Shown one piece after another: positions 5,558 through 12,246 of a stretch of DNA of 13,292 bases. Numbering within the stretch: position 1 is the first letter of the stretch; every line of letters begins with the position of its first letter. The stretch lies in assembly GCA_964346665.1 (NCBI GenBank), contig CAYFVC010000002.1, positions 1 to 13,292 of the forward strand, read 5' to 3'. Origin of the DNA: JAZGEG01 sp964346665 (GTDB lineage: Archaea > Aenigmatarchaeota > Aenigmatarchaeia > QMZP01 > QMZT01). The notes below the pieces were generated by a model that worked only from the letters and a program-made list of their open reading frames with translations, had not been told where the DNA came from and searched no databases. Both the position numbers and the translations under genes were made by a program.

Positions 5558-6109
5558 ATGGCGGACGGAGCATTCCAAATATTAGTTCAGAACATGATGA
5601 GGCTGGGATTCTTCCAGTTCTTGTTCCCGTTCTTGCTTGCACTAGCGATTGTCTACGGACTTCTTTCATGGGCCTTGAGAGAACAACTGCCGAGATCAGT
5701 TAGGGGGATCATAGCGTTGATCATCGCGTTCTTCGTGATGCTTTACTCCAGCTGGAACGTGATGATAGTGAACTTCTTCGCCAACCTTTCAGGAATGTGG
5801 TTAGTGGCTGCTACAGGTATATTGTTCATAGTGATACTGCTCGCGCTGACCGGGCAGAAACCGCAAGATCTTCTACAAGGAAAGACCGCAAAGTGGGTCA
5901 CGGTTCTAGTGATCGTTTTCATAGGCATACTGATATTCTTTGGAGCAGGTGCAGGTTGGCTTCTTAGCATACCAGGATTTGTAGCGAACACTGACTTCTG
6001 GACAATACTGTTCTTCATAGTAATACTAGCGATAGTGATATTCTGGCTAGGGCAGGAAGAAGGTGGAGGAGCAGCACCAGCCGCTGGAGAGAAGAAAGAG
6101 GGCGGCTAA
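5558..6109 (+). CDS. Five-TM membrane protein with Gly/Ala/Lys tail, paralogue
   Basis: The family is not recognised by name. The 183-residue protein has hydrophobic helices at about 17-38, 48-66, 78-98, 112-138 and 146-164, then a low-complexity tail rich in Gly, Glu, Ala and Lys (166-183). It parallels the protein at 4520 in length to the first helix, the P-F-[FL]-L-x-L-A-I-[IV]-Y-G motif, the basic-G-I-I-A junction into helix 2, and the final aromatic-led helix. The last two helices are longer here. It has its own leaderless promoter. The T-rich stretch after the stop (6110-6137) probably terminates transcription. It is probably a structural membrane component working with the 3834 and 4520 products (inference). 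Confidence 0.85.
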   Translation: MADGAFQILVQNMMRLGFFQFLFPFLLALAIVYGLLSWALREQLPRSVRGIIALIIAFFVMLYSSWNVMIVNFFANLSGMWLVAATGILFIVILLALTGQKPQDLLQGKTAKWVTVLVIVFIGILIFFGAGAGWLLSIPGFVANTDFWTILFFIVILAIVIFWLGQEEGGGAAPAAGEKKEGG

Positions 6110-6137
6110 ACATCTTTCTTTTACTTATTTTTAACAG
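6110..6137 (+). terminator. T-rich putative terminator
   Basis: The 28 bases after the stop of the 5558 gene are dominated by T runs (CTTTCTTTTACTTATTTTTA), the kind of oligo-T signal at which archaeal RNA polymerase stops. No stem-loop is seen. Confidence 0.45.
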
Positions 6138-6183
6138 CTTCAGCCATAACAATATTTTTTATTCTGCAGGATAATTTAATTCT

Positions 6184-6528
6184 ATGGTAGGAAGAGTGAG
6201 ACCTGAAGCCTGGAAAAAAATCGCCAGAGAGAGAATTCAAATACTTTTTGAACTCGCTAAAAAGGAATTTGATAAACACCCAGAACGTTCGAAAAGATAC
6301 GTGGAACTCGCGAGAAAAATAGGGATGAGGTATAACGTGAGGCTAACGAAGGAAATGAAGATGAGTTTTTGCAAGAAATGTTTTTCCTATCTAAAGCCAG
6401 GGATAAACTGCAGGGTTCGGGTGAGAAAGGACAAACAGTCTGTGATCCTCACGTGTTTGAAGTGCGGACACATTTCGAGGCACCCTTATATACGTGAGAA
6501 AAGAATTAATAAAAAGGGCGGAAGGTAA
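6184..6528 (+). CDS. rnp4: Ribonuclease P protein component 4 (Rpr2/Rpp21 family)
   Basis: A protein subunit of RNase P, which removes tRNA 5' leaders. It works with Rnp1 and binds the specificity domain of the RNA. The 114 residues show the family layout: an N-terminal helical part with the motif ARERIQILFELA (14-25) and RYVELARKIGMRYNVRL (38-54), then a zinc ribbon with ligands C63/C66 and C91/C94, and a basic C-terminus. An additional C76 lies within the ribbon. Length is normal for the family. No Shine-Dalgarno precedes the ATG, so the message is probably leaderless. The stop overlaps the start of the next gene by one base (TAATG). Confidence 0.93.
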   Translation: MVGRVRPEAWKKIARERIQILFELAKKEFDKHPERSKRYVELARKIGMRYNVRLTKEMKMSFCKKCFSYLKPGINCRVRVRKDKQSVILTCLKCGHISRHPYIREKRINKKGGR

Positions 6529-6779
6529 TGAAACTGGTGATATTTTTAGGGGCTCTAGTAATATTCATTTCCTGCTTTTTCATATTTTTCACGTTTGATT
6601 CCATGCTACGATCGAAACTCATATGCTCCTTCGGGGAGAAATACACCTGCAATGTTTCGGAACTAAACATGACAATCGTTTTCGGAATACTGATAGTGGG
6701 GATGTTCCTTTTCGTGGATGCCCTGGTCGTTTACATAATGGTAAAGACATGGGTTCCCGATTTGTTTTTCTATGGTTGA
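6528..6779 (+). CDS. Small two-TM membrane protein co-transcribed with rnp4
   Basis: Not recognised. The 83-residue protein has TM helices at about 1-24 and 47-70, separated by a short polar loop holding two Cys (33 and 41) and two N-x-S/T sequons; a further Cys lies in helix 1. If helix 1 is inserted with its N-terminus inside, the Cys/sequon loop faces outward and could be disulfide-bonded and glycosylated. The start is fixed by the one-base overlap with rnp4. It ends 6 nt from the convergent DUF106 gene. Its coupling to an RNase P subunit may reflect genome compaction, not shared function. Confidence 0.75.
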   Translation: MKLVIFLGALVIFISCFFIFFTFDSMLRSKLICSFGEKYTCNVSELNMTIVFGILIVGMFLFVDALVVYIMVKTWVPDLFFYG

Positions 6780-6785
6780 AGGAAT

Positions 6786-7463
6786 TCATTCCACACCCAA
6801 GAACTTTCTGAATATCCACGTGAAGGGAAGCGTCACAAGTATGTACCACCCAAGCCAGTTTAGGTAGGTCCAACCAAAAAGAGGGATTGTGAACGGGAGT
6901 TTTGTCACCATAATCATCGTTGTGCTGTTCATGTCCTCATTTGGGGAAACCAGCCAGTTAGTGTTTTCTATATAGGCTATTGTCCCGTTCAGATAACCTT
7001 TCTCATCGGAAAAATCGCCATTGTCGTTAGTATCTACTACTATCCTTATGTCCCCTTCCTCCAATCTCTCGGACTTCAGGGAGTGATTGAAGCCGGCATA
7101 GGAAAAATGACCCATGCTGGACGTCTCTCCAGTTTGCATCGTTTCAACAGAAACCCCGCTGTAGGCAGTGTTTATAAAACCGAGAAGTATCAGTATTATA
7201 CCCATGGTTATGAACATGGGTTTCATGTTGTATTTCATCTGTTTCTGGCTCAGTTTCATCATCTCGCTCATGTACTCGTTCGCTTTTTTCATGTCCTTCT
7301 CTTTCTGTGCTTCCTTCGATTTATCCCTGTAAAACTTCATGTCCTTTTTCAACTGGCGGATCTCCTCGGGCTTTGTGAAAACCCTGTATATCACGCTTAT
7401 TATGAAAGATATCAGTAAAGCCCAAATAAAAATCTCCATGTATGGCAGAAACATATCAAACAT
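6786..7463 (-). CDS. DUF106 / EMC3-TMCO1-like membrane insertase (Oxa1 superfamily)
   Basis: Archaeal DUF106 proteins are YidC/Oxa1/EMC3 relatives thought to help insert membrane proteins at the cytoplasmic membrane. This 225-residue protein has TM1 at about 7-28, then a Met- and Lys-rich charged coiled coil (32-80) that would face the ribosome, TM2 at 83-101, a long outward loop (102-190), and TM3 at 196-218. This is the family arrangement. The loop carries D144-x-N-x-N-G-D-F, resembling a calcium-binding EF/dockerin-type loop. The ATG follows the stop of the adenylate kinase-like gene without a gap. Archaeal genomes commonly keep adk and this family together near secY, which supports both calls. 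It converges with the two-TM gene at 6528. Confidence 0.85.
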   Translation of the reverse strand: MFDMFLPYMEIFIWALLISFIISVIYRVFTKPEEIRQLKKDMKFYRDKSKEAQKEKDMKKANEYMSEMMKLSQKQMKYNMKPMFITMGIILILLGFINTAYSGVSVETMQTGETSSMGHFSYAGFNHSLKSERLEEGDIRIVVDTNDNGDFSDEKGYLNGTIAYIENTNWLVSPNEDMNSTTMIMVTKLPFTIPLFGWTYLNWLGWYILVTLPFTWIFRKFLGVE

Positions 7464-7985
7464 CTAATGTTTTATAAGGTCGCTAAGCTCCTCCACAGCA
7501 TCCATCATCCGCTTCTTCCTGAATTTTATTATTTTGAGAACAGAGTCGCAAATCGAGGAATAAACCGTCCCGTAATATCTGTTGATGTGCTGGTGTTCGC
7601 TTGTTTTCGAGTCTATCTTGTCCCTTGTATCGTCCTTCTCGAGTATCACTATGTTGTCTGGCTTGAATGAATGGAAGAACTCATCCGGTATCACCCTTAC
7701 ATAACCGTATTCCGTATCCAAAGTTAGGTATCCGTTCACCACCATATCACTTTTCTGTTCCTTAATGTCCGTTATCATGACCTTTTCTATGTTTTTGTAG
7801 AATTCCGATAGCACATGCCTTGCCATCTTGAAGTCCGTTGTGCCTTTCATTTCCTCAGGCAGGTTTCCTATGTTGTCGAAGTCCACAACCTTGAACTCCT
7901 GTTTTTTTCCTGCCCTCTGCAGGGCGAGGTCTACTATGGTTTTCCTGTCTATATCCGCCAACCCCGTGACTAAAATCAATCTCAT
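7464..7985 (-). CDS. Archaeal adenylate kinase (AdkA) homologue with degenerate active site
   Basis: AdkA interconverts AMP, ATP and ADP. The fold match comes from the N-terminal LILVTG strand, the C-terminal H-Q-H-I-N-R motif (family H-Q-x-M-N-R), and position beside a DUF106 gene. The start at 7985 gives MRLILVTG and lies 26 nt from a TATA box, so it is leaderless; ATG 7994 is too close. Key residues are missing. The P-loop reads G8-L-A-D-I-D-R-K-T where the family has G-V-P-G-V-G-K/G-T-T, losing both later glycines. The usual D-T-H before the AMP region is N-G-Y, and the R-R-x-x-D-x-x-R-x-R-D lid is replaced by an Asp/Lys/Ser stretch. The 173-residue protein may be inactive or have a new role, unless another adk exists elsewhere. 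Confidence 0.8.
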   Translation of the reverse strand: MRLILVTGLADIDRKTIVDLALQRAGKKQEFKVVDFDNIGNLPEEMKGTTDFKMARHVLSEFYKNIEKVMITDIKEQKSDMVVNGYLTLDTEYGYVRVIPDEFFHSFKPDNIVILEKDDTRDKIDSKTSEHQHINRYYGTVYSSICDSVLKIIKFRKKRMMDAVEELSDLIKH

Positions 7986-8007
7986 AATAACCATTAAAGC
8001 TCAAGTA

Positions 8008-8014
8008 TTATAAA
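8008..8014 (-). promoter_or_regulatory. TATA box for the adenylate kinase-like gene
   Basis: TTTATAA on the minus strand lies in the 31-bp gap after the pgi/pmi gene, 26 nt upstream of the ATG at 7985. It implies a separate leaderless transcript for the adk-like/DUF106 pair. Confidence 0.5.
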
Positions 8015-8016
8015 TA

Positions 8017-9063
8017 TTATTCCCCCTTCTTTAAAATAGTTTTCAGTTTCAAGAGGAGGCTGTCGTCCCCTGGATCTTTGTTTCTCAAAAGAGCGAGGTA
8101 AACCGTTATGAAATCAAGGATGTACATCGTGGAGATCATCCTTGAAAGCTTGTAAGGATACAAAGACCACACCTCTGTCACGGATTTTGCGGACTTCTTG
8201 AGCAATTTCTTCGTGAACTCTATCCTCTTACGTATCTGTTCACTTTCGTTCTCATCCCTTATGATTATAACCGAGAAATTTTTCGTTAAATACCCTCCCC
8301 CTTCCCAACCAAGAATCGAATTGTGATTCAGTTCCGGGAAGATTTCCGAGAACGAGGGGACTTTTGAGTTCTCGTTGAACTGTGTTCTCGCTCTGTAAGT
8401 GACCGGTTCGTACATACCGAATCCCTGGACCACAGGGACGGAATCCACGAGTTTCAGAGCGATTCTTTTTGCAGGATTATCACTCGTTCGCGTTTTCATC
8501 CCTATCTCTTCCCTCGTTTCCATGAGATTTTTGATAACGAGGTCCAGTTTTTGCCTTTTAATAAACCCGATCTTTTCCAGCATGACTATTATCGGAAAAA
8601 GGAGATAACCAAGCGAAAACCTGGGTTTGATCCCTTTCGGGATCTTCACGTAATCTAGCGAGTGTTTAACACATTGTCTTTCGAGCTCGCCACCTGAGGT
8701 TATTCCGATCGTTTTGCAACCCCTCTTCACAGCCTCCGTGAAAACACTCAAAGTCTCCTCTGTATTTCCGGAATAACTCACCGAAAAAATAAGATCCTTT
8801 TTTCCCACATATTTCGGGAGTTCGTATCCCTTGAAAACCCTTATGTCTTTGTCAGGGAATATCCCCGCAAGCATATCACCCGCTATCCCTGATCCTCCCA
8901 TCCCACACACACAAACCCTCTCGGGTTTTTTGATCCTGAGTTTCCGGGAGAACTTATTGCCGATCTCTATCGCTTCCTCGCACTGCTCAGGGAATTTATC
9001 GACAACTTTCGAAACTTTAGATATATCTATTCTTTCCATTTCCTTGGGATCGTCCAGAATCAT
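8017..9063 (-). CDS. Bifunctional phosphoglucose/phosphomannose isomerase
   Basis: The enzyme interconverts glucose-6-P or mannose-6-P with fructose-6-P, linking glycolysis/gluconeogenesis with sugar-nucleotide synthesis. The 348-residue protein has two SIS domains. The first holds GMGGSGIAGDM (54-64) and SVSYSGNTEET (96-106 region), the phosphosugar-binding Ser-rich loops. The second holds the family's ENSKVPSFSEIFPELNHN segment, including the catalytic Glu and His of the archaeal PGI/PMI family. Length is normal for the family. The frame is open well upstream into serS, but the true start is ATG 9063, because only from there (MILDDPKEMERID) does the sequence match the family and GGAG precedes it. 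It lies 2 nt after the serS stop, in an apt-serS-pgi/pmi operon. Confidence 0.93.
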   Translation of the reverse strand: MILDDPKEMERIDISKVSKVVDKFPEQCEEAIEIGNKFSRKLRIKKPERVCVCGMGGSGIAGDMLAGIFPDKDIRVFKGYELPKYVGKKDLIFSVSYSGNTEETLSVFTEAVKRGCKTIGITSGGELERQCVKHSLDYVKIPKGIKPRFSLGYLLFPIIVMLEKIGFIKRQKLDLVIKNLMETREEIGMKTRTSDNPAKRIALKLVDSVPVVQGFGMYEPVTYRARTQFNENSKVPSFSEIFPELNHNSILGWEGGGYLTKNFSVIIIRDENESEQIRKRIEFTKKLLKKSAKSVTEVWSLYPYKLSRMISTMYILDFITVYLALLRNKDPGDDSLLLKLKTILKKGE

Positions 9064-9065
9064 GC

Positions 9066-10394
9066 TTATCTCCTTATGTTCTTGAAACCCGTGTACTTCG
9101 AAAGAACTTTCGGTATTCGAACACTTCCGTCCTTCTGCTGGTAGTTCTCTAGGATGGCAACAATCGTTCGCTGGGTTGCGATAGCAGTCGAATTTATCGT
9201 GTGGAGGGTTTCTCGCTTCCCTCCCTTCCTTTCGACTTTTATCCCGAGTTTTCTTGGTTGGTAATCCGTACAGTTCGAACACGAAGCCAACTCGCGAAAC
9301 CTCCCCTGTGCAGGCATCCACACCTCGAGGTCATACTTAAGGGAAGCGTTGTCATTCATCTCCCCAGAACATATAGACATTACCCTGTAAGGGATTTCGA
9401 GTTTCTGGTAGAGTATTTCGACATTCTTGATCAGTTTGTGGAACCATTCCTCGGAATCTTCTGGATTGGAGAAAACGAACTGCTCCACCTTGTCGAATTG
9501 ATGAACGCGAAATATCCCTTTCGTATCCTTTCCATGGGAACCCGCTTCCCTTCGGAAGTTCGTGGAGAAACCCACATATTTTCTTGGGAGGGAATTCTCC
9601 TTGAATGTCTCTCCCATGTGATACGCCGCTAACGTCTGTTCCGCCGTTGCTATAAGGAAGAGATCTTCCTTTTCTATTTTGTAGAGCTGATTCTCGAAGT
9701 CCGAAAGTTCGGCGGCACCGGACATCGCTGGTTTCTGGAGCATGAAGGGTGTCCATACCGGAACGAACCCTTGCTTCATGAGGAAGTCCAGCGAGAAATT
9801 TATGAGAGCGAGGTTTAGCGAAACTAATTCGTTTTTCAGGTAATAAAATCGGGAACCGGAAAGTTTTGCAGCCCTCGCGATATCAGCGAGATCAAGCTTT
9901 TCGAGCAAATCCACGTGGCCTTTCGGCTTGAACTTAAGGGGTTGAAAGTCCAACATTCCTCTCGTATCCCTTCGAAAGGATTCCATATCCTTGAGCAGGA
10001 CGGAGGGTTTGCCCCAGGCACGGATGAATTTGTTTTCCACTTCTGTGTTCCCTACGTTCACATCCTTGTGGAGTACGTTGCCTATTTTATAGCGATAGAT
10101 ATCTCTTTTCGAAAGGTTTTCACCCGCCTTTTTATCGTTGCTTTCGATATTCCTGTTTATCCTTCTCATCTCACCAATTTTCTTTTTCGTTCTCTTTCTT
10201 GACTTTTTCAGCTCTGCTATCTGTCTCGAAACCACGTTCCTCCTGTGCTTGAGTTCTTCGACCTTTTTCAAAACGTTCCTCCATTTCCTGTCGTATTCTA
10301 TTACCTTGTCCACGAGTTTCGGATCCTTGAACCGTTTCTTTTCGGAATCGCGAATTATGTCTGGATTCTCCCTGAAAATACGGACGTCTAGCAT
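9066..10394 (-). CDS. serS: Seryl-tRNA synthetase (class II)
   Basis: It charges tRNA-Ser. The N-terminal domain is the long antiparallel coiled coil (about 25-110) that contacts the tRNA long variable arm. It is followed by the class II core with motif 2 (FRREAGSHGKDTKGIFRVHQF), the TAEQ serine-binding loop, and motif 3 (TAIATQRTIVAILENYQ). The Cys-rich SCSNCTDYQ motif is typical of the common type of SerRS, not the rare methanogen type. The ATG 10394 gives the canonical MLDVRIFRENPDIIR and has GAGGAG at a good distance; a GTG at 10403 would overlap the apt stop. The protein is 442 residues, normal for the family. Second gene of the apt-serS-pgi/pmi operon. Confidence 0.96.
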   Translation of the reverse strand: MLDVRIFRENPDIIRDSEKKRFKDPKLVDKVIEYDRKWRNVLKKVEELKHRRNVVSRQIAELKKSRKRTKKKIGEMRRINRNIESNDKKAGENLSKRDIYRYKIGNVLHKDVNVGNTEVENKFIRAWGKPSVLLKDMESFRRDTRGMLDFQPLKFKPKGHVDLLEKLDLADIARAAKLSGSRFYYLKNELVSLNLALINFSLDFLMKQGFVPVWTPFMLQKPAMSGAAELSDFENQLYKIEKEDLFLIATAEQTLAAYHMGETFKENSLPRKYVGFSTNFRREAGSHGKDTKGIFRVHQFDKVEQFVFSNPEDSEEWFHKLIKNVEILYQKLEIPYRVMSICSGEMNDNASLKYDLEVWMPAQGRFRELASCSNCTDYQPRKLGIKVERKGGKRETLHTINSTAIATQRTIVAILENYQQKDGSVRIPKVLSKYTGFKNIRR

Positions 10395-10399
10395 ACAAA

Positions 10400-10936
10400 T
10401 CACTCCTCTTCTTCATAAATGATCAGGGAAAAGAGATCGTATTTCTTCAACCTCTTCCTCCCCTTAAGGAAGCCAAGCTCTATGAGTATCGCTATGCCCA
10501 CGATGTTCCCACCGAGTCTTTCTATCAGTTTTATGGCGGCCTCCATCGTCCCTCCTGTCGCCAGCAAATCATCAACCAGGAGAACGTTCTCCCCTTTTTC
10601 GATTGAATCCTCATGCACTTCGAACGCGTCCTTCGAATACTCTGTCTTGAATTCCTCCCTGATTTTCTTCCATGGGAGCTTCCCGGGCTTCCTAAGTGGA
10701 ACGAACCCCGCATTCAGTTCATGCGCCATAACGGAGCCAAATATGAACCCCCTGCTCTCGGCGGAAACCACCTTGTCTATTTTCTTACCCTTGAAATGCT
10801 TGAGCATCTCCTTGATCGTGTAACGGAAGCAATCGGAATCCTGGAGTAGGGTTGTGATATCCTTGAACATCACCCCGTCCTTGGGAAAATGAGGAACGGT
10901 TCGAATCCTTGATTTCAGATCGATTTTTTCGGCCAT
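10400..10936 (-). CDS. apt: Adenine phosphoribosyltransferase
   Basis: This salvage enzyme makes AMP from adenine and PRPP. The 178 residues show the type I phosphoribosyltransferase PRPP loop VLLVDDLLATGGTM (118-131), the APRT-specific FPKDGVMFKDIT start (17-28), AESRGF (59-64) and the flexible loop LRKPGKLPW (81-89). The length matches the family. It is the first gene of the leftward operon with serS and pgi/pmi. Its promoter must lie in the 53-bp gap shared with the divergent endonuclease IV gene, where AT-rich TATA-like sequence is present. All key residues are intact, so it is probably active. Confidence 0.95.
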   Translation of the reverse strand: MAEKIDLKSRIRTVPHFPKDGVMFKDITTLLQDSDCFRYTIKEMLKHFKGKKIDKVVSAESRGFIFGSVMAHELNAGFVPLRKPGKLPWKKIREEFKTEYSKDAFEVHEDSIEKGENVLLVDDLLATGGTMEAAIKLIERLGGNIVGIAILIELGFLKGRKRLKKYDLFSLIIYEEEE

Positions 10937-10989
10937 AACAAATTTTTATTGCATGGAGTTAAAAATATTTTCTTGGAGGATGTTTATCC

Positions 10990-11817
10990 ATGTCTGTGAA
11001 AATCCATTTGGGTCCTGCGGGCATCCCGATCTCATCGAAGGGCTCTTCAACCCCAGAGGGGATAGAAAGGGTCGCGGAGCTTGGGCTTGACGCTATGGAA
11101 GTGGAATTCGTGCGAGGGGTGCATATGAAGAACCCGCTCGCTAGACATACAGGGAAGGTCGCAAAAGAAAAAAACATAATCCTTTCGGTTCACGCCCCGT
11201 ATTACATAAATCTCTGCAACCCTGAGAAAGTGAAGGATTCGAAGAAGCGGATTCTCGATTCATGCGAAAGAGCGCATTACATGGGCGCCTGGATCGTGGT
11301 TTTTCATCCGGGATATTACAGCGGACTTCCTAAAGACAAAGCTTTCGAATTGATTTTGAAATCCTGCAAGGAGATGGACGAGGTTCTCGAAAAAGAAGGG
11401 TGGGATGTAAGGTTGGGGTTGGAGACAACGGGGAAGGTCTCGCAGTTCGGAACGCTTGAGGAAAATATAGGGATTCATAAGAAAATTAAAAACTGCGTCC
11501 CTGTTGTTGACTGGGCGCACATATTCGCTAGGAATGTCGGGAGGATCGATTTCGAGAAAGTGATCAAAAAAATGGAATCAATCCACCTTCCAATGTATCA
11601 CACCCATTTCTCGAACATAGAATACACCGTGAAAGGCGAAAGGAATCATTTGACTATCAATCATAAAAAGCCTGATTTCATGGAACTTGCGAAGGAATTG
11701 TTGAAAAGCAAAATCAAGGAGATCACGCTGATTTCTGAAAGTCCTATCCTTGAGAAGGATTCGTTTAAGATGAGGGATATGCTAGCGAACTTAGGGTATA
11801 AGGGAGGAGGAAAATGA
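10990..11817 (+). CDS. nfo: Endonuclease IV-like AP endonuclease
   Basis: Endonuclease IV cleaves DNA 5' to abasic sites during base excision repair, using a three-zinc centre in a TIM barrel. The 275-residue protein keeps most metal ligands: H68 (HAPYYINL), H106 (HPGYY), E145 (LETTGK, followed by SQFG), D174 and H177 (VDWAH), H206 (HTHFSN) and E250 (SESP). The D-x-H pair near the end of bacterial enzymes appears as the divergent G-E-R-N-H (216-220), which I understand to be usual in archaeal members. The start has GGAGG upstream. It overlaps rnhA by 4 nt (ATGA) and is divergent from apt. Other xylose-isomerase-like TIM barrels are possible, but the zinc ligands favour Nfo. Confidence 0.88.
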   Translation: MSVKIHLGPAGIPISSKGSSTPEGIERVAELGLDAMEVEFVRGVHMKNPLARHTGKVAKEKNIILSVHAPYYINLCNPEKVKDSKKRILDSCERAHYMGAWIVVFHPGYYSGLPKDKAFELILKSCKEMDEVLEKEGWDVRLGLETTGKVSQFGTLEENIGIHKKIKNCVPVVDWAHIFARNVGRIDFEKVIKKMESIHLPMYHTHFSNIEYTVKGERNHLTINHKKPDFMELAKELLKSKIKEITLISESPILEKDSFKMRDMLANLGYKGGGK

Positions 11818-12215
11818 TACGTATATATACGGACGGCGCATCTCGAGGGAACCCGGGACCGGGAGCGATAGCGTTCATAATACTTGATCAGAAAGGGAAA
11901 ATCCTTAAACAGCGAAGGGAGTTCATAGGGGTTTGCACGAACAACATCGCTGAATACCGAGCGCTTATCTCCGCTCTCACGGAGGCGAAGAAACTCGGAA
12001 ACGAAGTTTCCTGCTTTTCGGACAGCAAGGTCATGGTAAGCCAGCTAAAAGGCGAATATAAGGTGAAGAAAAAACATCTGAAAGAACTCTTTGAGAAGGT
12101 GAAAAAAATCGAAAGGGAGTTCAAGCGTGTGGAATACTCCAACGTGAGGAGAACGGATTCGAACATCAAGAAAGTTGACAGGATGGTAAACGAGGTTTTG
12201 AATCAGGTCGCTTAA
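11814..12215 (+). CDS. rnhA: Ribonuclease HI family protein
   Basis: It degrades RNA in RNA-DNA hybrids, for example primers and R-loops. The 133-residue protein has the whole RNase H active site: D7 in YTDGASRGNPGPG, E47 in NIAEYRAL, D70 in SDSKVMVSQL, and D122 in KKVDRMVNEVL. This is the compact archaeal/RnhA-like type lacking the basic protrusion. A strong GGAGG lies a few bases before the ATG. The start overlaps the stop of the endonuclease IV gene, so both repair enzymes are probably made together. A hairpin just downstream probably ends the transcript. Confidence 0.93.
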   Translation: MIRIYTDGASRGNPGPGAIAFIILDQKGKILKQRREFIGVCTNNIAEYRALISALTEAKKLGNEVSCFSDSKVMVSQLKGEYKVKKKHLKELFEKVKKIEREFKRVEYSNVRRTDSNIKKVDRMVNEVLNQVA

Positions 12216-12225
12216 AATTTCGGTT

Positions 12226-12246
12226 GACGTAGACTCTGTCTACGTC
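12226..12246. terminator. 9-bp perfect hairpin between convergent genes
   Basis: GACGTAGAC (12226-12234) and GTCTACGTC (12238-12246) pair perfectly around a 3-nt loop. It lies 10 nt past the rnhA stop and contains the stop codon of the opposing dph6-like gene, so it could end transcription from both sides. Arms starting GACG and a 3-nt loop recall the hairpin at 584-606. Confidence 0.6.

Noticed and set aside
9064..9321. 86-residue N-terminal extension of the PGI/PMI frame
   Set aside because: The extension lies in a different frame over the serS 3' end and matches nothing; ATG 9063 has a ribosome binding site and family-like N-terminus.
9201..10202. Several 95-143 codon plus-strand frames opposite serS
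   Set aside because: They are antisense shadows of a well-supported synthetase, with no promoter or ribosome binding site.
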